Notes under the pieces: generated by a model | Database searches by the model: none | The model's input: only the letters and a program-made list of their open reading frames with translations | Told to the model about the DNA's origin: nothing | Position numbers and translations under genes: made by a program | Part shown: piece by piece, positions 43,391 to 51,797 of the stretch | How the letters are laid out: every line of letters begins with the position of its first letter | Numbering within the stretch: the first letter of the stretch is position 1 | Origin: Gemmatimonadota bacterium | Lineage (GTDB): Bacteria > Gemmatimonadota > Gemmatimonadetes > Gemmatimonadales > Gemmatimonadaceae | Length of the DNA: 53,478 bases | Direction of reading: 5' to 3' | Assembly: GCA_003155795.1 (NCBI GenBank) | Contig: PMEM01000021.1 | Coordinates: forward strand, 136,180-189,657

Positions 43391-45199
43391 ATGACCGCCT
43401 CAACTGTGTCGTTCCACGAAGAAGAGGCGCTCGGTAAGGCTTATGATAGCCGGCTCATGCGGAGGCTCGTCGCCTTCGCCGCTCCGTACCGGGCGCTGAT
43501 TGCTATCGCGCTGTTCTTTCTCATGATTGCCGGCGGCCTCCAGCTTGTGGGGCCGTTCCTGACGCAACACGTAATTGACGTCGCGATTCCGCAGCACGAC
43601 TACGGGGCGATAAGGCTTGCGGTGGTTCTTTACGCGGCCTCGCTCATCCTTGAGCTGGTGATGTCGTACGGCCAGACATGGTTTACGGCGTTGCTGGGCC
43701 AGAACGTGATGCGGGATCTCCGACTTCAGCTGTTCAGTCATCTGCAGCGACTGCCGATCGCGTTTTTCGATCGTAATCCAGCCGGCCGGCTGATCACGCG
43801 TGTGACGTCCGATGTCGAAACGCTGAACGAGCTGTTTACGGCCGGCGTGGTGAGCGGGATGGGCGATCTGTTTACGCTTCTCGCGATAAGCGTTGCGATG
43901 CTGGTGACCGACTGGCGACTATCGCTCGCGTCGTTTGCGGTGATTCCGCTCGTAGTACTGGTCTCATTCGTTTTTCGCATCAAGGTGCGCGAGGCGTACC
44001 GCGACATCCGGACACGTCTCGCGCGGATCAACGCGTTTTTACAGGAACGCTTGTCGGGAATGCGGGTCGTTCAACTGTTCGGACGACAGGTTGATGAGGC
44101 TCGGCGGTTCGACGCTCTGAACAAGTCGCATCTTGATGCGCACCTGAAGTCGATCACCGTCTATGCGCTCTACTTTCCCGCTATCGAGATCCTGACGTCC
44201 GTAGCTCTCGCCAGCCTCATCGTAGCGAGCGCTGGCCGTGTGGAAGCGACTACGCTGACCGTAGGGACTGTGGCTGCGTTTCTACAGCTGGTGAGGCGGT
44301 TTTTCCAGCCGCTTCAGGATCTTTCGGACAAGTACAACACTCTGCAGACGGCGATGGCGAGTTCCGAGCGGATTTTCAATCTGCTGGACACGGAGCCGTG
44401 GGTGGACGTTTCGGGCGAGGAGCTTCGCAAGGAAGGCCGGCCCAAGTCGGTGCTGGTGGAATTCGAAAACGTCTGGTTTGCATACGACCGGCCTCACGCG
44501 GCGAAAGTCCGGCCGCCCGGGGAGCCTGAATGGGTGCTTCGCGATGTGAACTTTTCGGCACGCCCTGGAGAGACGCTGGCGATCGTAGGTCATACAGGCG
44601 CTGGCAAGACGACGATCGTAAGTCTCCTGATGCGGTTTTACGATCCGCAGCGCGGCCGGATACTGGTAAACGGACGAGACATTCGCGACATGCCCGTGGA
44701 GCAATTGCGGGCACTGATCGGGTACGTGCAGCAGGACATTTTCCTGTTTGCCGGGGATGTAGCATCCAACATCCGGTTATCGGCGCCGCTGACTGATCAG
44801 GAGGTGGAAGCGGCGGCGACGCAGGTTGGGGCGGACCGGATCATCCGCCGCCTTGCTCACGGTTATCATCAGGTATTGGGTGAGAGGGGCGCCTCCATCA
44901 GCGTGGGGGAGCGCCAGTTATTATCGTTCGCGAGGGCCGTGGCAGCCGATCCAGCGCTTCTGATTCTGGACGAGGCGACCAGTGCGGTGGACAGCGAAGT
45001 GGAAGCCGAGATTCAGCAGGCGTTGAAGGTGCTTCTGGCAGGCCGGACCACTATCGCGATCGCTCACCGGTTGAGCACTATTGTGGAGGCGGACAATATC
45101 ATTGTCATGCACCATGGGGAAGTTGTGGAACATGGCACGCATGATGAGCTTCTTGGGGTCGATGGCCTGTACGCGCGCCTGTGGCGCTTGCAGATTTAG
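43391..45199 (+). CDS. ABC exporter, fused permease-ATPase
   Basis: A 602-aa half-transporter that forms a dimer and exports lipids, peptides or drugs. Six transmembrane segments lie at about 30-325, with the coupling motif PIAFFDRNPAGRLITRVTSDVE typical of lipid A/multidrug exporters. The nucleotide domain has Walker A GHTGAGKTT near residue 400, a Q-loop in IGYVQQDIFLF, a signature ISVGERQ (Val and Glu replacing the usual LSGGQ), and Walker B LLILDEATSAVD. Then comes His in IAIAHRLST. The substrate cannot be told. Gene is followed by PP2C after about 50 bp. Confidence 0.94.
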   Translation: MTASTVSFHEEEALGKAYDSRLMRRLVAFAAPYRALIAIALFFLMIAGGLQLVGPFLTQHVIDVAIPQHDYGAIRLAVVLYAASLILELVMSYGQTWFTALLGQNVMRDLRLQLFSHLQRLPIAFFDRNPAGRLITRVTSDVETLNELFTAGVVSGMGDLFTLLAISVAMLVTDWRLSLASFAVIPLVVLVSFVFRIKVREAYRDIRTRLARINAFLQERLSGMRVVQLFGRQVDEARRFDALNKSHLDAHLKSITVYALYFPAIEILTSVALASLIVASAGRVEATTLTVGTVAAFLQLVRRFFQPLQDLSDKYNTLQTAMASSERIFNLLDTEPWVDVSGEELRKEGRPKSVLVEFENVWFAYDRPHAAKVRPPGEPEWVLRDVNFSARPGETLAIVGHTGAGKTTIVSLLMRFYDPQRGRILVNGRDIRDMPVEQLRALIGYVQQDIFLFAGDVASNIRLSAPLTDQEVEAAATQVGADRIIRRLAHGYHQVLGERGASISVGERQLLSFARAVAADPALLILDEATSAVDSEVEAEIQQALKVLLAGRTTIAIAHRLSTIVEADNIIVMHHGEVVEHGTHDELLGVDGLYARLWRLQI

Positions 45200-45227
45200 A
45201 AATCACTTTTTTGAAACGATCACGCTT

Positions 45228-45249
45228 GTGAGCCTCTAGTGAGCCTCTA
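45228..45249 (+). repeat. 11-bp tandem duplication before the PP2C start
   Basis: GTGAGCCTCTA occurs twice head to tail (45228-45238 and 45239-45249), directly abutting the GTG start at 45250. The duplication leaves no recognisable ribosome site in front of the start. Confidence 0.9.
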
Positions 45250-46044
45250 GTGCACTTTGCAGTAGCCGCCGGATCAGATGTCGGTCGTGTGCGGAAAGGG
45301 AACGAGGACAGCTTTTTTGCTGACGCCAATGAGTACCGCGGCCTGTTTATGGTGGCGGACGGCATGGGTGGGCACGCCGCCGGTGAGGTGGCGAGCCAGA
45401 TGGCCGTTGAGGTCGTCTCATCAGATCTGGAGAAGCTGACCGACGTTGAGAGCGCGGACGCGTTCGAAATGGTGGCCCTCTCCCTCCGACACGCTAACAG
45501 GGCCGTATTCGAGAGAAGTGCCGCCGAACGCGACAAGATGGGCATGGGCAGCACTGCCTCCGTGCTCGTTCTGGGCGACGCGCGGTTCATCATCGGCCAT
45601 ATAGGCGATTCGCGCATTTATCTGTTTCGCGACGGCGAGATGCGTCAGATCACCCACGATCATTCGATCGTGCAGGAGCAGATCGACGCCGGCCTAATCA
45701 CTCGTGACGGTGCCAAGAATCACAAGCAGAGCAACGTGATTACGCGCTGTGTCGGGATGGGCTGGGACGTGGAGCCGGACATCACTGACGGCGAGGTTCG
45801 GCAGGGTGATGTTTTCCTGCTTGCCAGCGATGGCCTCACCGGAATGGTGGATGACTGGCGTCTGCAGCAGCTGCTTGCTTCCCGCGCGGCTCCGGAGCGA
45901 CTGGTGGACGCGATGATTTCGGAAGCAAATGCGCGCGGCGGTGTAGACAATATTACGGCTGTCGTCATTCGCGTTCATTCATCATCGGCAATGGCGACAG
46001 GAGTTCATCCGACGCCGGCGGGCGGGTCCAACACAATTGGATAA
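45250..46044 (+). CDS. PP2C-type Ser/Thr protein phosphatase
   Basis: A 264-aa metal-dependent phosphatase, the Stp/PrpC type that reverses Hanks-kinase phosphorylation in the cytosol. Motifs in order: RKGNEDSFF, VADGMGGHAAGE, MGSTASVLVL, GHIGDSRIYLF, LLASDGLTGMV and GGVDNITAVVIRV, supplying the Asp residues that bind two Mn/Mg ions. It starts at GTG 45250. A kinase partner is not in the window. The end overlaps the 67-aa gene by 8 bp (its TTG lies inside), and the tyrosine catabolic genes follow within 30 bp of that one. Confidence 0.95.
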   Translation: MHFAVAAGSDVGRVRKGNEDSFFADANEYRGLFMVADGMGGHAAGEVASQMAVEVVSSDLEKLTDVESADAFEMVALSLRHANRAVFERSAAERDKMGMGSTASVLVLGDARFIIGHIGDSRIYLFRDGEMRQITHDHSIVQEQIDAGLITRDGAKNHKQSNVITRCVGMGWDVEPDITDGEVRQGDVFLLASDGLTGMVDDWRLQQLLASRAAPERLVDAMISEANARGGVDNITAVVIRVHSSSAMATGVHPTPAGGSNTIG

Positions 46045-46240
46045 AGAAGAGATCGAACAATTGTTCGAAGAACCGGAAGACGTAGGTCAGCTTGCAAGGC
46101 TTTACCTGGGCAACATTCTTTACGCGCTGGAGTTGGCCTCGCTCTCGCTGCAGCAGCAGGGGAAGGAAGAGGACGCGGGTTTCTACAGAGGCATCGCGCG
46201 CAAGCTGGCGGAGGCGCACGGAGCATCCAAGCGAGCGTAG
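46037..46240 (+). CDS. small helical protein, 67 aa, overlapping PP2C
   Basis: TTG start at 46037 overlapping the PP2C stop (TAA 46042-46044). The product begins DKEEIEQLFEEPEDVGQLARL after the start residue, and is an acidic to amphipathic helical protein with leucine spacing (LYLGNILYALELASLSLQQQ). No signal or membrane segment. No family recognised. The overlap suggests translational coupling to PP2C; 29 bp later hppD begins with GGAGGGGG. Probably real because the frame is protein-like and exactly abutted. Confidence 0.6.
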   Translation: MDKEEIEQLFEEPEDVGQLARLYLGNILYALELASLSLQQQGKEEDAGFYRGIARKLAEAHGASKRA

Positions 46241-46269
46241 CGCGGCACGCACCAAGGGAGGGGGACCAG

Positions 46270-47412
46270 ATGGCAACTGCAACACTGCCCGAGCAGACCG
46301 CTACGGGCGACACGTTTCCGATCAACGGAACGGACTACATCGAGTTCTACGTGGGCAACGCGAAACAGGCGGCCCATTTCTACACCAGCGCATTTGGCTT
46401 CAACGTGGTGGCGTATCGCGGGCCGGAGACGGGAGTTCGCGACAGGGCCAGCTACCTGCTCCAGCAGGACAAGATCCGGTTCGTTCTGACTACAGCGATC
46501 CGACCGGATCTGAGCGCGGATGCCAAGTTGATTGCGGACCATGTATATCGTCATGGCGATGGCGTTCGCGACCTCGCGCTCTGGGTTGACGATGCGCGCG
46601 ACGCGTATTCGAAGGCGATCGAGCGCGGTGCCGAATCGGTGCATGAGCCACGCGTGATGCGCGACGATGATGGCGAAGTGGTCATTGCCGCGATCAAGAC
46701 TTACGGGGAGACGATACACTCGCTGGTGGAGCGAAGGAATTACAAGGGTCTGTTCATGCCCGGATATCGCGCCATGAAGCTGCAGTATCAACCTGAGTCA
46801 GTCGGTCTCAAGTACGTCGATCACTGCGTCGGTAATGTCGAACTCGGCAAGATGAACGTGTGGGTGGATTTCTATGCGACCGTAATGGGGTTCAGAAATC
46901 TTCTCACGTTCGACGACAAGATGATCAGCACGGAATACTCGTCGTTGATGTCCAAGGTGATGGCTAATGGGAATGACAGGATCAAGTTCCCTATCAACGA
47001 GCCGGCGGCGGGCAAGAAGAAGTCACAGATCGATGAGTATCTGGAGTTCTACAAGGGGCCCGGCGTGCAGCACATGGCGCTCGCGACTGACGACATCATT
47101 GGAACGGTCAAGAAGTTGCGCGACCGCGGCGTTCAGTTCCTGAGCGGAGTTCCGGGAACGTACTACGCCGGCCTGCAGGAGCGCATTGGCAAGATCGACG
47201 AACCGATTGAAGAATTGGAAAGGCTTGGCGTCCTCGTAGATCGCGACCCCGATGGTTATCTCCTGCAAATCTTCACGAAGCCGGTCGAGGACCGACCGAC
47301 GGTCTTCTACGAGGTCATCCAGCGCAAGGGAGCAAAGAGTTTTGGTGCTGGAAACTTCAAGGCGCTGTTCGAGGCGATCGAGAGAGAGCAGGAACTGCGC
47401 GGGAACACGTAA
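46270..47412 (+). CDS. hppD: 4-hydroxyphenylpyruvate dioxygenase
   Basis: Fe(II) enzyme converting 4-hydroxyphenylpyruvate to homogentisate in tyrosine degradation. The 380-aa product is of normal length, with a two-lobed vicinal-oxygen-chelate fold. Iron ligands are His185 (YVDHCVGN), His268 (GVQHMALAT) and Glu348 (FYEVIQRKGA). The C-terminal helix (GAGNFKALFEAIEREQ) that closes the active site is present. A strong ribosome site precedes ATG 46270. It is followed after 3 bp by hmgA, the next step. Cytosolic. Confidence 0.97.
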   Translation: MATATLPEQTATGDTFPINGTDYIEFYVGNAKQAAHFYTSAFGFNVVAYRGPETGVRDRASYLLQQDKIRFVLTTAIRPDLSADAKLIADHVYRHGDGVRDLALWVDDARDAYSKAIERGAESVHEPRVMRDDDGEVVIAAIKTYGETIHSLVERRNYKGLFMPGYRAMKLQYQPESVGLKYVDHCVGNVELGKMNVWVDFYATVMGFRNLLTFDDKMISTEYSSLMSKVMANGNDRIKFPINEPAAGKKKSQIDEYLEFYKGPGVQHMALATDDIIGTVKKLRDRGVQFLSGVPGTYYAGLQERIGKIDEPIEELERLGVLVDRDPDGYLLQIFTKPVEDRPTVFYEVIQRKGAKSFGAGNFKALFEAIEREQELRGNT

Positions 47413-47415
47413 GCC

Positions 47416-48615
47416 ATGCCTATTTATCATACGTTGGGCGCGATTCCACGGAAGCGGCACATCGCATTTCGTAAGCCGTCCGGCGAGCTGTACGCTGAAG
47501 AATTGATGGGTCACGAAGGATTCACCGGCACTTCGTCGCTCCTGTATCACACGTATCCTCCGACGATGGTCAAGTCGGTGCGGCGAGTGAAGGAGATGAA
47601 ATTCGAAGAAGACACCGATGTGACTCTCAGGCATCGGCACTTTCGCACATCGCACATAAAGAAGGGTGGCAGTCCCACGATGGATCGCATTCCGCTCCTG
47701 TTCAATCAGGATGTTGCGATGCTGTACGTCGAGCCGGACAAGGAGGACGCACACTTCTATCGCAATGGGCAGGCTGACGAATTGGTGTACGTCAGCAAGG
47801 GCAAGGGCGTGCTCGAGAGCGTCTTTGGCGACCTGCCGTTTCATGAAGGTGACTATCTGGTCATCCATCGTGGCATCATGCACAAGTATCGCTTCGACAA
47901 GGATGGAGAGCAGCCAAAGCTTCTGATCATGGAAAGCCGCGGGCACATTCGCTCGCCAAAGCGGTATCGCAACGAATTTGGACAGATGGTTGAGGGCGCA
48001 CCGTACTCTGAGCGCGACATTCGGATACCGCAACAGCTTGTTACGCACGACGAAAAAGGTGACTTCCAGGTCTTCGTGAAGCAGTACGACGGGATTAATG
48101 AACTGGTGCTGGATCACCATCCATTCGACGTGATTGGCTGGGACGGATATTACTATCCGTGGGCGTTCAACATCATGGATTTCGAGCCGATTGTTGGCCG
48201 GGTTCACCAGCCGCCACCAGTGCACCAGACTTTCCAGGGCGATGGATTTGTGGTGTGCTCATTCTGTCCGCGCCCGTACGATTTTCATCCGGAAGCGATC
48301 CCGGCGCCGTACAATCACTCCAACGTCGATTCGGACGAGGTGCTGTACTACGCGTCGAGCGAGTTCATGTCGCGCAAGGGAATCGAATTTGGTTCGATAA
48401 CGCATCACCCGGATGGATTACCGCATGGACCGCATCCGGGCCGAGCTGAAGCGTCGATCGGCGCAAAGTTTACCGACGAGCTAGCAGTGATGATGGACAC
48501 GTTCCGTCCGCTGAAGGTGGCAAAGCAGGCGCTCGATATCGAGGACCCTGGCTACCAGACTTCGTGGATCACGCTGCAGAACGAACAGTCCTCGTTCTCG
48601 CCGCCGACTTCGTAA
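47416..48615 (+). CDS. hmgA: homogentisate 1,2-dioxygenase
   Basis: Ring-cleaving dioxygenase that turns homogentisate into maleylacetoacetate. The 399-aa product is a cupin-type protein: the N-terminal cupin has ADELVYVSKGKGVLES and DYLVIHRGIMHKY, and the catalytic region has HHPFDVIGWDGYYYPWAFNI, SFCPRPYDFHPEAIPAPYNHSN and SDEVLYYASSEF. It holds the His and Glu ligands for iron. The gap to hppD is 3 bp, so they are cotranscribed. A long hairpin (48622-48657) follows its stop. It is closer to the shorter bacterial form than to the 430-aa eukaryotic form. Confidence 0.95.
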   Translation: MPIYHTLGAIPRKRHIAFRKPSGELYAEELMGHEGFTGTSSLLYHTYPPTMVKSVRRVKEMKFEEDTDVTLRHRHFRTSHIKKGGSPTMDRIPLLFNQDVAMLYVEPDKEDAHFYRNGQADELVYVSKGKGVLESVFGDLPFHEGDYLVIHRGIMHKYRFDKDGEQPKLLIMESRGHIRSPKRYRNEFGQMVEGAPYSERDIRIPQQLVTHDEKGDFQVFVKQYDGINELVLDHHPFDVIGWDGYYYPWAFNIMDFEPIVGRVHQPPPVHQTFQGDGFVVCSFCPRPYDFHPEAIPAPYNHSNVDSDEVLYYASSEFMSRKGIEFGSITHHPDGLPHGPHPGRAEASIGAKFTDELAVMMDTFRPLKVAKQALDIEDPGYQTSWITLQNEQSSFSPPTS

Positions 48616-48621
48616 TTCCAG

Positions 48622-48657
48622 CGACCGACGGACGCGTTGCAGCGCGTCCGTCGGTCG
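48622..48657 (+). terminator. 15-bp perfect hairpin after hmgA, no T-run
   Basis: CGACCGACGGACGCG (48622-48636) pairs perfectly with CGCGTCCGTCGGTCG (48643-48657) around TTGCAG. It starts 7 bp after the hmgA stop. No T-run follows, so termination may not be of the classical type, and read-through into the next gene is possible. Confidence 0.6.
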
Positions 48658-48686
48658 GCATCGGTATCATTTAGCCCGCAAGAGTA

Positions 48687-50684
48687 ATGGAGCCAATCTG
48701 GCGTCCCTCGCCGGACATGGTGCGGGATTCAAACCTCACCCGATTCGTTCAAACGCTGCGTGCACGTGGCGAGCTCGCTGCGGGCAGTGATGGGGTTCCG
48801 CTCCCATACGGAATCCTTCACGAATGGTCCATTCGGAATCGTGAGCGATTCTGGCGCGCGACTGCGGACTTCTGCGGACTCACTGCAGATGGATTCGATT
48901 CAAGTACGTGTACAGGGCTCGATCGCATGGCGCCGCCAGATCCGGTCCTCGGGCCGGCCTGGTTCTCGGGAACGCAACTCAATTTCGCGGAAAACCTGCT
49001 TCGATTTCGAGATGATGCGACTGCAGTGATTTCGTGGAATGAAAGCGGGCGGCAGCAGCGCCTGACTTTCGCGGAGCTGGCGGGTGAGGTCAGTCGCATC
49101 GCGACAGCTCTGCGCGACATGGGCGTCGGAGTCGGTGACAGGGTCGCTGGCTTCATGCCGAACATTCCCGAGACGATCATTGCGATGCTCGCAACGACGA
49201 CACTCGGCGCGGTGTGGAGTTCGTGCTCTCCGGATTTTGGAGTGCAGGGTCTGCTCGACCGATTTGGACAGATCACGCCAAAGGTGTTGATATGTGCGGA
49301 TGGCTATCGCTATTCGGGCAAGGCGATCGACTGCCTTGCTCGCGTGCGAGATATCGCGCAGCGGATACCGTCGATCCAGCACGTGATAATTGTGCCTTAT
49401 CTGGCCGAGCGCCTCGATCCAAGCAGCGTACCGCGCGCTGTGCGGTGGGACTCGCTCCGCCGCTGCGGTGATGCTCCGGTATTTGTGCGAATGCCGTTCG
49501 ATCATCCGGTTTATATCATGTATTCGTCGGGCACCACCGGTCTGCCAAAGTGCATGGTGCACGGCGCCGGCGGAACGCTCCTGCAGCACTTGAAAGAGCT
49601 CGTTCTCCACACGGATTTGAAACGATCGGACAGGATATTCTACTTCACCACGTGCGGCTGGATGATGTGGAACTGGATGGTGAGTTCACTCGCAGTTGCT
49701 GCGACGGTTGTGCTGTATGACGGTTCACCGCTGCATCCGGCGCCGGACGTGTTGTGGAATCTGTTGCAGGAGGAACGCGTCACGGTATTTGGGACGAGTG
49801 CCAAATATCTTGCTCTGTCGGAGAAGGCGGGCCTCGAGCCGAAAACGAGCCACGATCTGACTTCGCTCCGCGCGATACTCTCTACTGGCAGTCCGCTTGC
49901 TGACCACAGCTACGACTACGTTTACGATCAGGTGAAGGGCGATGTGCATCTTGCCAGCATAAGTGGCGGAACTGACATCATCTCGTGTTTTGCACTCGGA
50001 AACCCAACCGCGCCAGTGTATCGCGGGGAATTGCAATGTCGCGGGCTTGGTATGCAAGTCCAGGTGTTCGACGCCGCAGCAAACGCCGTGAGCGAGACTC
50101 CAGGTGAACTGGTGTGTACCGGTACATTCCCCAGCATGCCCATCTATTTCTGGAACGACGCAGACGGTTCCAGGTATCGCACTGCCTACTTCGATTATTT
50201 CCCGGGTGTCTGGCGTCACGGAGACTGGGCTGAGCTGACGGCGCATGACGGAGTCATTATCTACGGCCGAAGCGATGCGACTCTCAACCCAGGCGGCGTT
50301 CGAATCGGGACAGCGGAGATCTATCGCCAGGTGGAGCGGCTTCCTGAGGTGATTGAGAGCGTCGCTGTGGGGCAGGAGCTAGGCGAAGGTGCGCATGGCG
50401 ACGTACGGATAGTTCTATTTGTGCGGTTGCGCGAGGGAGTGACAATGTCGGATGAACTCGTGCAGAAAATCAAGGCGCACATCCGAATTAACACCACGCC
50501 GCTGCATGTTCCAAAGGTTGTTGTCCAAATCGCCGATATACCCCGGACGATAAGCGGAAAGATCACGGAAATTGCAGTTCGTGAGGTCATACACGGACGT
50601 CCGGTCACCAACATCGAGGCTCTCGCCAATCCCGCATCGCTGGACCTGTTCCGAGGTCTGCCCGAGCTGGAACTACCTGGCTGA
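48687..50684 (+). CDS. acetoacetyl-CoA synthetase
   Basis: A 665-aa adenylate-forming enzyme that activates acetoacetate to acetoacetyl-CoA. Motifs: A3 YSSGTTGLPKCMVHGAGG (about residue 275), TCGWMMWNWMVS, FGTSAKYLA, SGGTDIISCF, and GRSDATLNPGGVRIGTAEIY, ending with PRTISGKITEIAVRE, whose Lys is the acetylation-type catalytic residue. The N-terminal ACAS_N domain begins near 20. Tyrosine degradation yields acetoacetate, so its place after hmgA is sensible. The gap to hmgA is 71 bp and holds a hairpin. Confidence 0.93.
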   Translation: MEPIWRPSPDMVRDSNLTRFVQTLRARGELAAGSDGVPLPYGILHEWSIRNRERFWRATADFCGLTADGFDSSTCTGLDRMAPPDPVLGPAWFSGTQLNFAENLLRFRDDATAVISWNESGRQQRLTFAELAGEVSRIATALRDMGVGVGDRVAGFMPNIPETIIAMLATTTLGAVWSSCSPDFGVQGLLDRFGQITPKVLICADGYRYSGKAIDCLARVRDIAQRIPSIQHVIIVPYLAERLDPSSVPRAVRWDSLRRCGDAPVFVRMPFDHPVYIMYSSGTTGLPKCMVHGAGGTLLQHLKELVLHTDLKRSDRIFYFTTCGWMMWNWMVSSLAVAATVVLYDGSPLHPAPDVLWNLLQEERVTVFGTSAKYLALSEKAGLEPKTSHDLTSLRAILSTGSPLADHSYDYVYDQVKGDVHLASISGGTDIISCFALGNPTAPVYRGELQCRGLGMQVQVFDAAANAVSETPGELVCTGTFPSMPIYFWNDADGSRYRTAYFDYFPGVWRHGDWAELTAHDGVIIYGRSDATLNPGGVRIGTAEIYRQVERLPEVIESVAVGQELGEGAHGDVRIVLFVRLREGVTMSDELVQKIKAHIRINTTPLHVPKVVVQIADIPRTISGKITEIAVREVIHGRPVTNIEALANPASLDLFRGLPELELPG

Positions 50685-50736
50685 TTCTGCCCTGACGCGG
50701 GTGACCGGACGTGTCAACCGTGAATACGAACTGCGG

Positions 50737-51636
50737 CTACTGCTTCGTAACCTTGTGCGTGTCCAGATTCAGCGAATACGCAACACCATTGATCGTCATG
50801 GGCACATTTACTGTCCCATTGAACGTTACAACTACCTGCCGCGTGGCCGTATGCGTCGTCGTGTCAGAAGCCTGGCGTGTGCGAACTACGGTGTAGTTCT
50901 TCACGAACGTACCGCCAAGCGGGTACGGGTTGATATCACGCGGCTGGCGGAAGCGTATTGCGGACGCGGTGTCAACCGACGTGAATACGTAGTCCTTGGT
51001 GATCTGACCCGTGCGAGTCGAGTGCACGGAGCCGGTGCCGCTGCCATACCACGTGTGAACGGTATCGCCAAGCAGCGTAGATACAGTGCGATTGTGCAGG
51101 CGGTACGTCGTGTCAGTGAAGGTATTGTTGTTGGAGCTGAAGCTCGTCTCGCCGGTATCGGCGACAATGAAGTTGATCGAAGCAGTTGTCGCTTTGTTGA
51201 ATGCCGATTGCGTCGTACCGTTGATGTCGAATAGAGCGTAGCTTGTGGTGTATGTTTGCTTTCCTCTAAGGAGCGGTGGGCAGTTAAAGCGACCAGTGGC
51301 TGAATTAAATACGCATGCGGAGCTGATCCACACCGCAGCGCCTGTCGAGGATGGCGTAATCAAGGCAGCCGAAACGCCAGCGCCGGCGATTGTTGCACCG
51401 GCCACGCTTGATGTAAACGCGGCTCCGCTACCCGTCAGGTCTGCCGCGGACATGAAACCGTAGTCCGTCGCCATATCCTCGCCCGCCGATGGGGCAAGAT
51501 CAGGTGTTACCGACGCTTCGAATGATGCTGCTGCAGACGGCGACGATCCGCTTGGGGCTGTCGCGTCACTGCATGCGACTGCTGCGAAGACAACCAGCGT
51601 CGCGGTAAGGGTGGAAAAAAGAGATCGTGTTTGCAT
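50737..51636 (-). CDS. secreted lipoprotein of unknown function
   Basis: A 299-aa protein with a lipobox (FAAVAC, near residue 22). ATG 51636 is chosen for the GGAG ribosome site. The mature protein is Ser/Thr/Ala-rich and strand-forming; I recognise no catalytic motif. Features include a Cys pair (SACVFNSATGRFNCPPLL), FDINGTTQSAF, and a repeated Thr-rich strand pattern such as RTRQASDTTTHTATRQ and VVVTFNGTVNVPM. It resembles other Ser/Thr-rich surface lipoproteins of this phylum. Converges on the acetoacetyl-CoA synthetase gene with a 52-bp gap. Confidence 0.82.
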   Translation of the reverse strand: MQTRSLFSTLTATLVVFAAVACSDATAPSGSSPSAAASFEASVTPDLAPSAGEDMATDYGFMSAADLTGSGAAFTSSVAGATIAGAGVSAALITPSSTGAAVWISSACVFNSATGRFNCPPLLRGKQTYTTSYALFDINGTTQSAFNKATTASINFIVADTGETSFSSNNNTFTDTTYRLHNRTVSTLLGDTVHTWYGSGTGSVHSTRTGQITKDYVFTSVDTASAIRFRQPRDINPYPLGGTFVKNYTVVRTRQASDTTTHTATRQVVVTFNGTVNVPMTINGVAYSLNLDTHKVTKQ

Positions 51637-51670
51637 CGATGAGCTCCGTGCCAAGTGATACGTTATCGAG

Positions 51671-51711
51671 GCGTGCACAATGCACGCGCTCGGCGAAAGT
51701 ACGAATTCGCC
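51671..51711. promoter_or_regulatory. two adjacent inverted repeats upstream of the lipoprotein gene
   Basis: GCGTGCA-CAA-TGCACGC (51671-51687) and GGCGAA-AGTACGAA-TTCGCC (51692-51711) are both perfect. They lie between the HD gene stop and the lipoprotein start, 35 bp before the latter, so they could be operators or, in RNA, short hairpins ending the HD transcript. Confidence 0.35.
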
Positions 51712-51797
51712 AATTTGACGACCGGTGGGACGGGGGCGTTAATTCGATATGCGTCTATCAACTGCTGGGCTGTCGCCGACGTGGCGAAGAAGCCGCG

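Noticed and set aside
47023-48225. Long open frame on the minus strand opposite hppD and hmgA
   Set aside because: It mirrors two certain genes in the frame where high third-position GC removes stops; no family-like sequence.
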